64,000 nucleotides of DNA from Shinella zoogloeoides (GCF_030733845.1 NZ_CP132311.1:2421501-2485500), one strand, 5' to 3'; shown: positions 29,390 through 38,049, counted from the first letter of the stretch. Program-made: numbers and translations. The notes: a model not told the origin generated them from the letters alone.

Positions 29390-29583
29390 AGGTGCCGGCG
29401 GCGCTGTCCGAAACCGGGACGGCGCCGGCCAACACGGGGACAATCGTTGAGGGAACACAGGAAACTGCGTTCCGGGATGCCGTTCATGCTTGCAGACCCA
29501 AGGAAGAATGTTTCATATCAGACGGTCGCCGCCCAGCCGGGGGCGAATAGAGTTTTGATCCCGAACGTTTCCTTGGAAAAGCA

Positions 29584-30102
29584 ATGCGTCCGACGGCAGA
29601 ATCGAATGAGTTCCGGCGAGAATTGGTCAATTTGCTGCCGAAGTTGCGTCGTTTCGCCATGACGCTGACGCGCAACGGCAGCGATGCCGACGACCTCGTG
29701 CAGGAGGCGTGCGAGCGGGCCATCACGCGGAGCCATCTCTGGAACGGGGAAGGCCGGCTGGAAAGCTGGGTTTATGCCATGACGCGCAATCTCTGGGTGG
29801 ACGAAATCCGCAAGCGAAAGGTCCGCACAGGGTCCGGCACGGTAGATGTCGCAGAGCAGGATAACCTGCATATCGAAGCGTCGGCCGACAAGGCGGTCTA
29901 TGCCAAACAGTTGCACAAGTTGATCATGACGATGCCGGAGGGCCTTTCGAGCGTCTTCCTGCTGGTGAATGTCGAAGGCCACAGCTACCGGGAGGCGGCG
30001 GATATCCTCGGGATACCGATCGGCACTGTGATGAGCAGGCTTTCGGCGGCCCGCATCAGGCTTGCGGCCATGATCTCCGAACAGGCAGAAAGGAGAGCCT
30101 GA
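29584..30102 (+). CDS. ECF-type RNA polymerase sigma factor
   Basis: 172 aa. Region 2 is visible as LRRFAMTLTRNGSDADDLVQEACERA with WVYAMTRNLWVDEIRKRK, and region 4 as LIMTMPEGLSSVFLLVNVEGHSYREAADILGIPIGTVMSRLSAARIRL (parts quoted). Such factors direct transcription of small stress regulons and are held by a partner anti-sigma factor, here the next gene, 2 bases downstream. No clear autoregulatory -35 GGAAC / -10 pair with correct spacing was found upstream. Confidence 0.92.
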   Translation: MRPTAESNEFRRELVNLLPKLRRFAMTLTRNGSDADDLVQEACERAITRSHLWNGEGRLESWVYAMTRNLWVDEIRKRKVRTGSGTVDVAEQDNLHIEASADKAVYAKQLHKLIMTMPEGLSSVFLLVNVEGHSYREAADILGIPIGTVMSRLSAARIRLAAMISEQAERRA

Positions 30103-30104
30103 TC

Positions 30105-30959
30105 GTGGAAAGCACACAGGGTCTCCCTCTGGAAGTACGGCTATCGGCCTATCTCGACGGGCAGCTTCCGCAGTCGGAAGTGGATGAAATCAACGCGATG
30201 CTCGCCGCGGACGACGATGCGCGCATCGTCTACGAAAAGCTCAAGCTCGGCAGCGAGTTCGGCGCCCGCGCCTTCGACAGGATGCTGCAGGAGCCGATCC
30301 CGCTCGATCTGGTGCGCAACATCAAGGAAGCCGGCAAGAACGAGGACGAACCGCCGAAGCTCGGTTTCGCCGACATTCCCATGGCCACCCTGCCCGCCTC
30401 CCGCCGCAGCGCCTTCTGGCCGCAGGCGCTGGCCGCCTCGTTCGTCATCTTCCTGGCCGGCGGCGCTGCCGGCTACCTGATTTCCGAACAGAAGCAGACC
30501 TCCTTCAACGTCGCGAACAACCAGTTCGCGCCGGCCCGCACCTGGCTCGACGACATCGCGGACTACCACCGCATCTATGCGCGCCAGACGCGCCATCTGG
30601 TGGAAGTGCCCGCCAGCGAAGAGGCCCATATCGTCGAATGGCTGTCGGCCAGCACCGGCGTCAACTTCGCCCTGCCCGATCTTTCCGGCCAGAAGCTCAC
30701 CTTCGAGGGCGCACGCCTGCTGGTCGCCGGCGGCAAGCCGACCGCCCAGCTCCTCTACCGCGATGCGGAGAACGAGATCTTCGCCATCTGTTTCCTCCAG
30801 TCCGACCCTGTCGAGGGCAGGACGGACCTTGCGGAGAGCATGCGCAACGATCTCGGCCTGATCTCCTGGCAGAAGGGCAACGCCTCCTTCGTGGTGGTCG
30901 GCCCCTCGGCCGACCCGAGCCTCGAGCAGATCGCCGAGAAGGTTTCCACGAGCATCTAG
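30105..30959 (+). CDS. membrane anti-sigma factor paired with the ECF sigma
   Basis: 284 aa, GTG start 2 bases after the sigma stop. The N-terminal cytoplasmic anti-sigma part (LSAYLDGQLPQSEVDEINAMLAAD) lacks the zinc-binding HxxxCxxC motif. A single membrane helix (about residues 101-125, AFWPQALAASFVIFLAGGAAGYL) leads to a periplasmic domain of about 155 residues that probably senses the signal. The class and signal are unknown. A rhizobial repeat follows the stop directly. Confidence 0.85.
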   Translation: MESTQGLPLEVRLSAYLDGQLPQSEVDEINAMLAADDDARIVYEKLKLGSEFGARAFDRMLQEPIPLDLVRNIKEAGKNEDEPPKLGFADIPMATLPASRRSAFWPQALAASFVIFLAGGAAGYLISEQKQTSFNVANNQFAPARTWLDDIADYHRIYARQTRHLVEVPASEEAHIVEWLSASTGVNFALPDLSGQKLTFEGARLLVAGGKPTAQLLYRDAENEIFAICFLQSDPVEGRTDLAESMRNDLGLISWQKGNASFVVVGPSADPSLEQIAEKVSTSI

Positions 30960-30960
30960 A

Positions 30961-31060
30961 GTTTGTCAGGGAAAAGTGGGAACCGGTTTTCCCGAAAAGA
31001 CAAACGAAAACAAAAAAGTCTACAGTCTGTCCGGTTCAGAATGAACCGGACAGACTGTAG
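30961..31060. repeat. RIME-like rhizobial intergenic mosaic repeat
   Basis: Two palindromic blocks. 30961-31004 is bounded by GTTTGTC and GACAAAC with an inner GGGAAAAG/TTTTCCC pairing. 31020-31060 is a perfect 19-bp stem (CTACAGTCTGTCCGGTTCA) with loop gaa. The mosaic of GTTTGTC-type and hairpin blocks is typical of elements scattered in Rhizobiaceae genomes. It lies between a gene end and a convergent gene end and may form an mRNA 3' end. Confidence 0.75.
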
Positions 31061-31080
31061 CGCTTCGGAAAGGCTTCGCC

Positions 31081-31240
31081 TTATCCGCGCCGCGCCGCTT
31101 CGATCGCCGCGACGTCGATCTTCTTCATCGTCATCATGACATCGAAGGCGCGCTTCGCCTCGTCGCCGCCGACCCTGAGCGCCTCCATCAGCACGCGCGG
31201 CGTGATCTGCCAGGAAACGCCCCAGCGGTCCTTGCACCAG
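31081..31240 (-). pseudogene. VOC-family protein, 3' fragment (split by IS21 element)
   Basis: The C-terminal part, CKDRWGVSWQITPRVLMEAL to AARRG, ends at the TAA at 31081. It is separated from its N-terminal part (33747-34066) by the 2506-bp insertion. Joining the two sides across one copy of CACCAG restores an uninterrupted 157-aa frame with the typical PhnB-like segment ECGWCKDRWGVSWQI. Confidence 0.93.
31235..31240. repeat. target-site duplication, left copy
   Basis: CACCAG directly before the left end of the IS21 element. The second copy is at 33747-33752. The 6-bp length is within the range known for IS21 elements. Confidence 0.9.
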
Positions 31241-31362
31241 TGAGAGCGGCGGTGCAAAAGTCGGCCACGGTAGCGGCGGCATAATGCTGCTGCGGGCGGA
31301 GTAAAATCCGGCCACCTATCTTCCTTCTGCAATGATCGCAGGAGGGACAGGGGATCTACACC

Positions 31363-32859
31363 GTGGAACTATATCTGAAGGTTCGTCTGGCTGTTTCGGA
31401 AGGGATGACGCAGCGTCAGGCGGCGAAGCATTTCAACATATCGCGCGACAGCGTGGCGAAGATGGTGTCGTATTCGACGCCACCCGGTTACCAGCGGCGA
31501 TCACCGATCCGGCGTCCGAAGCTGGATGCGTTTGTTTCGACGATCGAGCATTGGCTCGACGAGGACCTGAAGGTGCCGCGCAAGCAGCGGCATACGGCCA
31601 GGCGGGTATTTGACCGCCTGCGCGACGAGTGCGGGTTCACCGGCGGCTACACGATCATCAAGGACTACATGCGCGAGCGGGATCAGCGCCGGCAGGAAGT
31701 GTTCGTGCCACTTGCCCATCCGCCGGGCCACGCGCAGGCCGATTTCGGCGAGGCGATGGTGGTGATCGGCGGTGTGGAACAGAAGGCCCGCTTCTTCGTG
31801 CTGGATCTTCCGCATAGTGATGGCTGCTATGTTCGGGCCTATCCGGCGGCGGTGGCCGAGGCCTGGGTGGACGGTCACATCCATGGATTTGCCTTCTTCG
31901 GGGGCGTGCCGCAGTCGATCGTCTACGACAACGACCGTTGCCTGGTCGCAAAGATCCTGCCCGACGGTACACGCAAGCGGGCGGTGTTGTTCAGCGGCTT
32001 CCTGTCCCACTACCTGATCCGGGATCGCTATGGGCGGCCGGGAAAGGGCAATGACAAAGGGAATGTCGAGGGCCTTGTGGGCTACGCCCGGCGCAACTTC
32101 ATGGTGCCGATCCCGCAGTTTGCGACATGGGATGCGTTCAACGCCTTTCTGGAGGAGCAGTGCCGCAAACGCCAGCGCGACAGGCTGCGCGGCGAGAGCG
32201 AGACGATCGGCGAGCGCCTGCAGCGGGATCTGGCGGCCATGCGTCCATTGCCGACATCACCCTTCGATGCCTGCGATCAGGCCAGCACCAGCGTAACGGC
32301 CCAGTCCCTGGTGCGCTACAAGACCAACGACTATTCCGTGCCGGTCGCCTACGGTCATCAGGACGTCTGGGTGCGGGGCTATGTCGACGAGGTGGTGATC
32401 GGCTGCCGTGGCGAGATCATTGCTCGCCATCCGCGGTGCTGGGATCGGGAAGACGTCGTCTTCGACCCTATCCACTACCTGCCGCTGATCGAGCAGAAGA
32501 TCAATTCCCTGGATCAGGCCGCCCCTCTGCAAGGCTGGGACCTGCCGGAAGAGTTCGCTACGCTGCGCCGGCTGATGGAAGGCCGCATGGCCAAGCATGG
32601 TCGGCGGGAATACGTTCAGGTTCTGCGCCTGCTGGAGAGCTTCGAGCTCGCCGACCTGCATGCGGCGGTGAAGCAGGCAATCCAGCTCGGCGCAATCGGA
32701 TTCGATGCGGTCAAGCATCTGATCCTGTGCCGGGTCGAGCGACGGCCACCTCGACTGGACCTGGCGATCTATCCCTACCTGCCGAGGGCGACGGTCGAGA
32801 AGACCTCGGCGAAAGCCTACATGCGGCTTTTGTCGTCTGATGCGGGAGAAGCGGCATGA
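31363..32859 (+). CDS. istA: IS21-family transposase IstA
   Basis: 498 aa with GTG start after GGAGGGACAGGGG. The N-terminal helix-turn-helix is MTQRQAAKHFNISRDSVAKM (residues about 15-34). The catalytic DDE core is visible in QADFGEAMVV, SIVYDNDRC and KGNDKGNVEGLVGYARR. IstA cuts and joins the element ends. Full length, with no frameshift. Confidence 0.96.
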   Translation: MELYLKVRLAVSEGMTQRQAAKHFNISRDSVAKMVSYSTPPGYQRRSPIRRPKLDAFVSTIEHWLDEDLKVPRKQRHTARRVFDRLRDECGFTGGYTIIKDYMRERDQRRQEVFVPLAHPPGHAQADFGEAMVVIGGVEQKARFFVLDLPHSDGCYVRAYPAAVAEAWVDGHIHGFAFFGGVPQSIVYDNDRCLVAKILPDGTRKRAVLFSGFLSHYLIRDRYGRPGKGNDKGNVEGLVGYARRNFMVPIPQFATWDAFNAFLEEQCRKRQRDRLRGESETIGERLQRDLAAMRPLPTSPFDACDQASTSVTAQSLVRYKTNDYSVPVAYGHQDVWVRGYVDEVVIGCRGEIIARHPRCWDREDVVFDPIHYLPLIEQKINSLDQAAPLQGWDLPEEFATLRRLMEGRMAKHGRREYVQVLRLLESFELADLHAAVKQAIQLGAIGFDAVKHLILCRVERRPPRLDLAIYPYLPRATVEKTSAKAYMRLLSSDAGEAA

Positions 32860-33614
32860 GCACCGAAGCACCCGAGATACTGCTTGCCCACTATCTCAAG
32901 ACCCTGAAGCTGCCGACCTTCCAGCGCGAGTATCAGAAGCTGGCCCGGTTATGCGCCACCGAGGGCGTCGACCACATCGACTACCTGTTCCGGCTTGCCG
33001 AACGGGAGATGATCGAACGCGATCGCCGCAAGGTCGAACGCCGGATCAAGGCGGCCAAATTCCCTGTCGTCAAAAGCCTCGACAGCTTCGACTTCACAGC
33101 CATCCCCAAGCTGAACAAGATGCAAGTGCTGGAGCTGGCACGTTGCGAGTGGATCGACCGCCGCGAGAACGTGATCGCTCTCGGCCCCAGCGGCACGGGC
33201 AAGACGCATGTCGCACTCGGCCTCGGACTGGCGGCCTGCCAGAAGGGGCTGTCCGTCGGCTTCACCACGGCCGCCGCCCTGGTCAGTGAGATGATGGAGG
33301 CGCGTGACGAGCGGCGTCTGCTCCGTTTCCAAAAGCAGATGGCAGCCTACAAGCTGCTGATCATCGATGAGCTGGGCTTCGTGCCGCTGTCCAAGACCGG
33401 CGCGGAATTGTTGTTCGAGTTGATCTCCCAGCGTTACGAGCGCGGTGCGACCATGATCACCAGCAATCTGCCTTTCGACGAATGGACGGAAACCCTGGGG
33501 TCCGAGCGTCTGACCGGCGCCCTGCTCGATCGCATCACCCACCACGTCAACATCCTCGAGATGAACGGCGACAGCTACCGTCTCGCCCAAAGCCGCGCCC
33601 GAAAGGCCGGCTGA
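32856..33614 (+). CDS. istB: IS21-family ATPase helper IstB
   Basis: 252 aa AAA+ protein related to DnaA/DnaC. Walker A is GPSGTGKTH (residues 110-118), Walker B KLLIIDELGFVPL. It assists IstA in target capture. It overlaps istA by 4 bases (ATGA), giving translational coupling. Confidence 0.96.
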   Translation: MSTEAPEILLAHYLKTLKLPTFQREYQKLARLCATEGVDHIDYLFRLAEREMIERDRRKVERRIKAAKFPVVKSLDSFDFTAIPKLNKMQVLELARCEWIDRRENVIALGPSGTGKTHVALGLGLAACQKGLSVGFTTAAALVSEMMEARDERRLLRFQKQMAAYKLLIIDELGFVPLSKTGAELLFELISQRYERGATMITSNLPFDEWTETLGSERLTGALLDRITHHVNILEMNGDSYRLAQSRARKAG

Positions 33615-33634
33615 CGCCTTCTCTGAAAATCGCC

Positions 33635-33691
33635 GCGCGCGCCTGAGACCCCCGCTCGGGCTACGCCCTCCCGGCGGTCTCAGGCGCGCGC
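33635..33691. terminator. long hairpin after istB inside the IS21 element
   Basis: A perfect 16-bp stem, GCGCGCGCCTGAGACC (33635-33650) with GGTCTCAGGCGCGCGC (33676-33691), loop 25 nt. There is no T run, so it may serve to isolate the element rather than act as a classic terminator. Confidence 0.6.
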
Positions 33692-33746
33692 CAAGGTGGC
33701 CGACTTTTGCTCCGCCCCGTGGCCGGTTTTTACTCCGCCGTTGACA

Positions 33747-34066
33747 CACCAGCCACACTCGCTTTCCTGGCCGCCGTTTCCGACGATCGCATTCCAGTAC
33801 CGGTCGGTTTCCTCCTGGTTCTCCGTCGAGATCTGGAAGGAGAAGGCCTCGCTCTGCTTGAATTCGGGGCCGCCGTTGAGGCCGATGCACGGAACGCCCG
33901 CCACGGTGAACTCGACGACCAGCACCTCCCCCTGCTGGCCTGACGGGTAGTCGCCTGGCGCGCGAATGACGGCATCGACCGAGCTGTCGGGAAAGGTTTC
34001 GGCGTAGAAGCGGGCGGCCGCCTCGGCATCCTTGTCGTACCAAACGCAGATGGTGTTCTTGGCCAT
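33747..34066 (-). pseudogene. VOC-family protein, 5' fragment (split by IS21 element)
   Basis: From the ATG at 34066 the frame reads MAKNTICVWYDKDAEAAARF through YWNAIVGNGGQESECGWC, a PhnB-like VOC/glyoxalase fold (family once annotated as 3-demethylubiquinone methyltransferase). The IS21 element begins right after this point on the coding strand. The remaining stub runs into the IS and gives a 128-aa product ending in unrelated residues (VNGGVKTGHG). The intact gene would be 157 aa; see 31081-31240. Confidence 0.93.
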
Positions 34067-34154
34067 GGTGTGATCCTTTCGAGGGTAGTTTTGGTGATCC
34101 TACACATAGAAGACGAACCGACCTTCGCCAGTCCGACACGCCGCCAAAAAGAAA

Positions 34155-34179
34155 AGCCCGGCAGCAGCGCCACCGGGCT
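34155..34179 (-). terminator. Rho-independent terminator of leuA
   Basis: On the minus strand AGCCCGG-N11-CCGGGCT followed by TTTTCTTTTT, 28 bases after the leuA stop. Confidence 0.85.
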
Positions 34180-34206
34180 CCGATCTCGTCTGAAAATGTT
34201 GGCCGT

Positions 34207-35913
34207 TCAGCCGCGCGTGGCGATCACATGGTTGGCGGCCGAGACGATGGCTTCGAGCGAGGCCGTCACGATGTTCGTGTTGATGCCGACGCCGAACAGC
34301 TTACCGCCGGGATGCTGGACCTCGACATAGGCGATCGCCGCCGCGTTCGATCCCTGCTGGAGCGAGTGCTCGGAATAATCGACCACCGACATGGGAACGT
34401 CGAGATAGATCGACAGGGCATTGATGAAGCCGTCGATCGGGCCGGTGCCCTTGCCCTCGATGCGCTTGACCTCGCCGCCGTCGGTGATTTCGGCGGCGAC
34501 GATGCGCGAGCCCTTCTGGACGGCATCGGGATAGGTGTGGTGGTCGATGAAGCGCAGGCGCGTGCCGGGCTGCGTGACGTAGCGCTCCATGAAGCTCTCA
34601 TGGATGCGCTTGGCCGGCAATTCGACGCCTTCTTCATCCGTGATGCGCTGGATCTCGTCGCGGAACTCCACCTGCAGGTTGCGCGGCAGGTTGATGCCGT
34701 AGTCTTCCTGCAGGATATAGGCGATGCCGCCCTTGCCGGACTGCGAGTTGATGCGGATGATCGCCTCATAGGAACGGCCGACGTCCTGCGGGTCGATCGG
34801 CAGGTAAGGCACTTCCCAGATCGGCTTGTTGGCCTTCTTGATGGCCTTCATGCCCTTGTTGATGGCGTCCTGGTGCGAGCCGGAGAAGGCCGTGTAGACC
34901 AGTTCGCCGACATAGGGGTGGCGCTCGGGAATGGCCATCTCGTTGGAATATTCGTAGACGGCCTTGATGCGCTCGATGTCGGAGCAGTCGAGCTTGGGAT
35001 CGACGCCCTGCGTGTACATGTTCAGCGCGAGCGTCACGACGTCCACATTGCCCGTGCGCTCGCCATTGCCGAACAACGTGCCTTCGACGCGGTCGGCGCC
35101 GGCCATCAGCGCCAGTTCCGTCGCAGCGATGCCGGTGCCGCGGTCGTTGTGCGGATGCAGCGAGATGATGACGTTCTCGCGGTTGTCGATGTTGCGGCAC
35201 ATCCACTCGATCTGGTCGGCATAGATGTTCGGCGTCGCCATCTCGACGGTGGAGGGCAGGTTGAGGATCAGCTTGTTGTCGGCAGTCGGCTTCACGATCT
35301 CGACGACCGCGTTGCAGATTTCCAGCGCCACTTCCAGCTCGGTGCCGGTGAAGCTCTCCGGCGAATATTCGAAGCGGTAGCCGCCACCGGCCTTGGCGGC
35401 CATGTCGGTGATCATCTTGGCCGCATCGGTCGCGATCTGCTTGATGCCGGCGACGTCCTTGGCGAACACCACGCGGCGCTGCAATTCGCTGGTCGAATTG
35501 TAGAAGTGGATGATCGGCTTGTGCGCGCCTTCCAGAGCCTCGAAGGTGCGGGTGATCAATTCCGGCCGGCACTGCACCAGCACCTGCAGGGAGACGTCCT
35601 TGGGCACGTTGCCCTCTTCGACGCACCAGCGGGCGAAGTCGAAGTCGGTCTGCGAGGCGGAGGGGAAGCCGATCTCGATTTCCTTGAAGCCCATGTCGAG
35701 CAGGAGCTGGAACATGCGGGCCTTGCGATCGTGGCCCATCGGGTTGATCAGCGACTGGTTGCCGTCACGCAAGTCCACCGAACACCAGATCGGCGCCTCT
35801 GTGATCACCTTGCCCGGCCAGGTGCGATCGGGAATGTTGATCGTCGGATAGGCCTGGTACTTGACCGGCGCCTCGGGCATGCCCTGCTTGGAAGTGTGGG
35901 TCTTCAAAATCAT
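34207..35913 (-). CDS. leuA: 2-isopropylmalate synthase
   Basis: 568 aa. The enzyme condenses acetyl-CoA and 2-oxoisovalerate in the first committed step of leucine synthesis. The TIM-barrel active site opens with WCSVDLRDGNQSLINPM (metal-binding D in DLRDGNQ), and HPHNDRGTG supplies the histidine ligands. A C-terminal regulatory LeuA dimer domain (about 440-568) senses leucine. Length and insertions match the long, actinobacterial/rhizobial-type LeuA. The ATG at 35913 gives the family N-terminus; frame-open codons upstream (to 35964) lack support. A leucine-rich leader peptide and attenuator lie upstream. Confidence 0.95.
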   Translation of the reverse strand: MILKTHTSKQGMPEAPVKYQAYPTINIPDRTWPGKVITEAPIWCSVDLRDGNQSLINPMGHDRKARMFQLLLDMGFKEIEIGFPSASQTDFDFARWCVEEGNVPKDVSLQVLVQCRPELITRTFEALEGAHKPIIHFYNSTSELQRRVVFAKDVAGIKQIATDAAKMITDMAAKAGGGYRFEYSPESFTGTELEVALEICNAVVEIVKPTADNKLILNLPSTVEMATPNIYADQIEWMCRNIDNRENVIISLHPHNDRGTGIAATELALMAGADRVEGTLFGNGERTGNVDVVTLALNMYTQGVDPKLDCSDIERIKAVYEYSNEMAIPERHPYVGELVYTAFSGSHQDAINKGMKAIKKANKPIWEVPYLPIDPQDVGRSYEAIIRINSQSGKGGIAYILQEDYGINLPRNLQVEFRDEIQRITDEEGVELPAKRIHESFMERYVTQPGTRLRFIDHHTYPDAVQKGSRIVAAEITDGGEVKRIEGKGTGPIDGFINALSIYLDVPMSVVDYSEHSLQQGSNAAAIAYVEVQHPGGKLFGVGINTNIVTASLEAIVSAANHVIATRG

Positions 35914-36034
35914 AGCGTCTTCTCTTCGTCGTCCCGGCATTCGCGGACGTCTTAGCGCAAGCATGGACGCTTGGCGACGGCGAATGGTGGCCTGATGCGG
36001 CCGGAACCGGAATTAATGCATGGGGTGGTGAAGC

Positions 36035-36078
36035 GAGGAGCCATTGCCGGCGGGCTTTTCGGCCGCCGGGCGCTCCTC
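36035..36078 (-). promoter_or_regulatory. leuA attenuator hairpin with competing segment
   Basis: On the RNA strand GAGGAGC just after (and overlapping) the leader stop pairs with GCTCCTC (36035-36041), enclosing a second stem CCGGCGG/CCGCCGG (36063-36069 with 36047-36053). An earlier CTCCTC inside the leader ORF (36120-36125), just before the Leu codons, can pair with the same GAGGAG, so the two structures exclude each other. No U run follows, so whether the hairpin stops transcription or blocks something else is open. Confidence 0.6.
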
Positions 36079-36202
36079 AGCGAACCCGGCAACCGCGCGT
36101 AAGGCCGAGAAGAAGAAGCGAGGAGAAGCCGCGCGAACGCTCGACGACAGCTGCGCTGCCGCGGGAGACTCGTTCGATGATCTGTGCGCTGGTCTTCAAC
36201 AT
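36077..36202 (-). CDS. leucine-rich leader peptide of leuA
   Basis: 41 codons from ATG 36202 to TGA 36077. Residues 29-34 are LLLLGL, encoded CTT CTT CTT CTC GGC CTT, so five of six successive codons are Leu. This is the signature of a ribosome-mediated attenuation leader sensing charged tRNA-Leu, a mechanism known upstream of leucine genes in proteobacteria. There is no Shine-Dalgarno; a -10 box ends 7 bases before the ATG, so the transcript is probably leaderless, as for trpL of rhizobia. Confidence 0.82.
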   Translation of the reverse strand: MLKTSAQIIERVSRGSAAVVERSRGFSSLLLLGLTRGCRVR

Positions 36203-36209
36203 GAGGCGG

Positions 36210-36238
36210 CTTATAGCGGGGAGAGGAAGGGAGTGCAA
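36210..36238 (-). promoter_or_regulatory. leuA promoter (-35 TTGCAC, 17 bp, -10 TATAAG)
   Basis: On the minus strand TTGCAC (36233-36238) and TATAAG (36210-36215) are separated by exactly 17 bp. The expected transcription start is at or within 1-2 bases of the leader ATG at 36202. Confidence 0.8.
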
Positions 36239-36270
36239 GCCGAAGCGACGATTTTATCGGCGGCGGGTGT

Positions 36271-36411
36271 GACACCCCCTCTGCCTGCCGGCATCTCCCC
36301 CACAAGGGGGGAGAAAGAGAAACGCTCGCTCACCACTCCGAGAGAAACGCAGAGGGCGCGGCAGATTAAGTCCCTCCCCCTTGTGGGGAGGGATTTAGGA
36401 AGGGGTTTTCC
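36271..36411. repeat. rhizobial palindromic intergenic repeat
   Basis: GACACCCCCTCTGCCTGCCG opens the element. Two internal hairpins follow, CTCCCCC-aca-AGGGGGGAG and CCCTCCCCC-ttgt-GGGGAGGG, near each end. It belongs to the same general class as the copies at 25161 and 54130. It separates leuA from clpP. Confidence 0.65.
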
Positions 36412-36412
36412 C

Positions 36413-36991
36413 TCAGATATCGGCCTGCGAGGTCACGATGCGCGAGACGAGGCCGTAGCCCTTGGCTTCTTCCGCCGAGAGCCAGTAGTCGCGGTCCGTG
36501 TCCTTGGCGATCTTCTCGATCGGCTGGCCGGTGGCATCGGCGAATATCTTGTTCAGGCGCTCGTTCATCTTGATGATCTCGCGCGCCTGGATCTCGATAT
36601 CCGAGGCCATGCCGCGGGTGCCGCCCGACGGTTGGTGCAGCAGGAAGCGGGTGTTGGGCAGGCAAAGGCGCTGTTCCTTCGGCGCCGCGACATAGATCAG
36701 CGCACCGGCGGAGGCGACCCAGCCCGTACCGATCATCCAGACCTTCGGCTTGATGAACTTGATCATGTCATGGATCGAATCGCCCGATTCGACATGGCCG
36801 CCCGGCGAATTGACGTAGATGCGGATGTCTTCGTCGCTGGCGGCGGCAAGCGCCACGAGCTGCGAGCAGACCTTCTGCGCCAGTTCCTGGTTGATCGGCC
36901 CGTAGATGAAGATCGAACGCGACTTGAAAAGGTTCGCCTCCGTTTCCTTGCCCAGGGGCAGTTCCGTCTTCTTGTCGTCTTCGTCGCTCAT
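36413..36991 (-). CDS. clpP: ATP-dependent Clp protease proteolytic subunit
   Basis: 192 aa. The catalytic triad can be placed by alignment to E. coli ClpP: S94 ([11 protein letters not shown]), H119 ([10 protein letters not shown]) and D168 (DTDRDYW). ClpP forms a 14-mer cytoplasmic protease chamber fed by ClpA/ClpX. This copy is not next to clpX and tig, and its sequence (for example [10 protein letters not shown] rather than GQAASMGA) fits a secondary rhizobial paralog. Confidence 0.93.
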   Translation of the reverse strand: MSDEDDKKTELPLGKETEANLFKSRSIFIYGPINQELAQKVCSQLVALAAASDEDIRIYVNSPGGHVESGDSIHDMIKFIKPKVWMIGTGWVASAGALIYVAAPKEQRLCLPNTRFLLHQPSGGTRGMASDIEIQAREIIKMNERLNKIFADATGQPIEKIAKDTDRDYWLSAEEAKGYGLVSRIVTSQADI

Positions 36992-37128
36992 CCAAAGTCT
37001 CCGGATTGCTCGTCAATGGTCCTGTCGCTGTCAGATAATGCGACTCACTGGCCAAGACAATGCAACAAAACCGCTATCGGGCGATAGAGCCTCGCCGCGC
37101 CACCGGAAAACAGGGTAAATGGCGGCAT

Positions 37129-38049
37129 TTACGGCGCGGCCTCCGTGGCCGGCGCCACCCGCACGCGCTCGCCATGCGCCTTTTCCGTCTCCGGCTCGAC
37201 ATGGATGGCGATCTGCGCGCCCGGCTGCACGGCGCGGATGGCGTCCTCCAGCCGGTCGCAGATCTCGTGCGCCTCGCCGACCGGCATCCTCGCCGGCACG
37301 ACGAGGTGGAAATCGACGAAGGTCGCCGCCCCGGCCCGCCGGGTCTTCAGGTCGTGCACGCCGAGCGAACCGGCACCGTGCGCGGCTATCGCCGCCTTGA
37401 TCGCCTCGGCCTCATCAGGCTCGACCGCATGGTCCATCAGCCCGTCGACCGAATGGGCGATGACCTTCCAGCCCTGATAGAGAATGTTCAGCGCGACGAG
37501 CACCGCCAGCAGCGGATCGAGTACGGCATAGCCGGTGGCGAGCGCCAGGACGAGGCCGACGAGCACGCCGACCGATGTGACAACGTCGGACAGGATATGC
37601 TGGCCATCCGCCGACAGCGCCGGTGAACGATAGCGCCGGCCGGCGCGGATGAGCACATAGGCCCAGGCCGCGTTGATCGCGCCGGCCGCAAAGTTGATGA
37701 CGAGACCCAGCGCCGGGGCCTCCATCGGAACCGGCGCCAGCACCGTCGGCACGGCCTCCGCGACGATCAGGAGCGCCGCCACGACGATCAGCACGCCTTC
37801 GAGAACCGCCGAAAGATATTCGGCCTTGTGGTGGCCGAAGGGATGCGTCTTGTCGGCCGGTCTTGCCGCATAGCTGACCGCCGCGAAGGCGACGATGGCG
37901 GCCACCACGTTGACGCTCGACTCCATCCCGTCCGAAAGCAGCGCCACCGAGCCCGTCACCCACCAGGCGACGAGCTTCAGCCCCATCACGCCCAGCGAAA
38001 GCGGAATGCCCCAGAGCGCCAGCCGCTTGACCCTGTCCGAAGTTTCCAT
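37129..38049 (-). CDS. cation diffusion facilitator (CDF) metal transporter
   Basis: 306 aa from ATG 38049, preceded by GGAGAGTGGC. Six membrane helices lie in the first 210 residues. The metal site residues appear in LLSDGMESSVN (helix 2) and ADGQHILSDVVTS (helix 5, H-x3-D), with HPFGHHKAEY before helix 3. The C-terminal cytoplasmic domain (about 215-295) dimerises. Exports divalent metals such as Zn, Fe, Co or Mn by proton antiport; the exact metal cannot be told. Confidence 0.9.
   Translation of the reverse strand: METSDRVKRLALWGIPLSLGVMGLKLVAWWVTGSVALLSDGMESSVNVVAAIVAFAAVSYAARPADKTHPFGHHKAEYLSAVLEGVLIVVAALLIVAEAVPTVLAPVPMEAPALGLVINFAAGAINAAWAYVLIRAGRRYRSPALSADGQHILSDVVTSVGVLVGLVLALATGYAVLDPLLAVLVALNILYQGWKVIAHSVDGLMDHAVEPDEAEAIKAAIAAHGAGSLGVHDLKTRRAGAATFVDFHLVVPARMPVGEAHEICDRLEDAIRAVQPGAQIAIHVEPETEKAHGERVRVAPATEAAP

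Larger units (their letters stand above)
31241..33746 (+). mobile_element. IS21-family insertion sequence, complete, 2506 bp
   Basis: The element contains istA and istB overlapping by 4 bases. The outer ends are related over 28 bp (TG...GGCCAC on each side: 31241-31268 and, reversed, 33719-33746). Each end carries a second internal copy of the AAAA-x-CGGCCAC unit (about 31295-31315 on the left, 33695-33716 on the right), the multiple terminal repeat layout of IS21. The direct repeat CACCAG flanks it at 31235-31240 and 33747-33752. All parts look intact, so the copy is probably recent and mobile. Confidence 0.95.

Noticed and set aside
29450..29490. GGAAC ... CGTT pair upstream of the ECF sigma gene
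   Set aside because: The spacing between the two elements is about 11 bases, too short for an ECF-type promoter (about 16-17).
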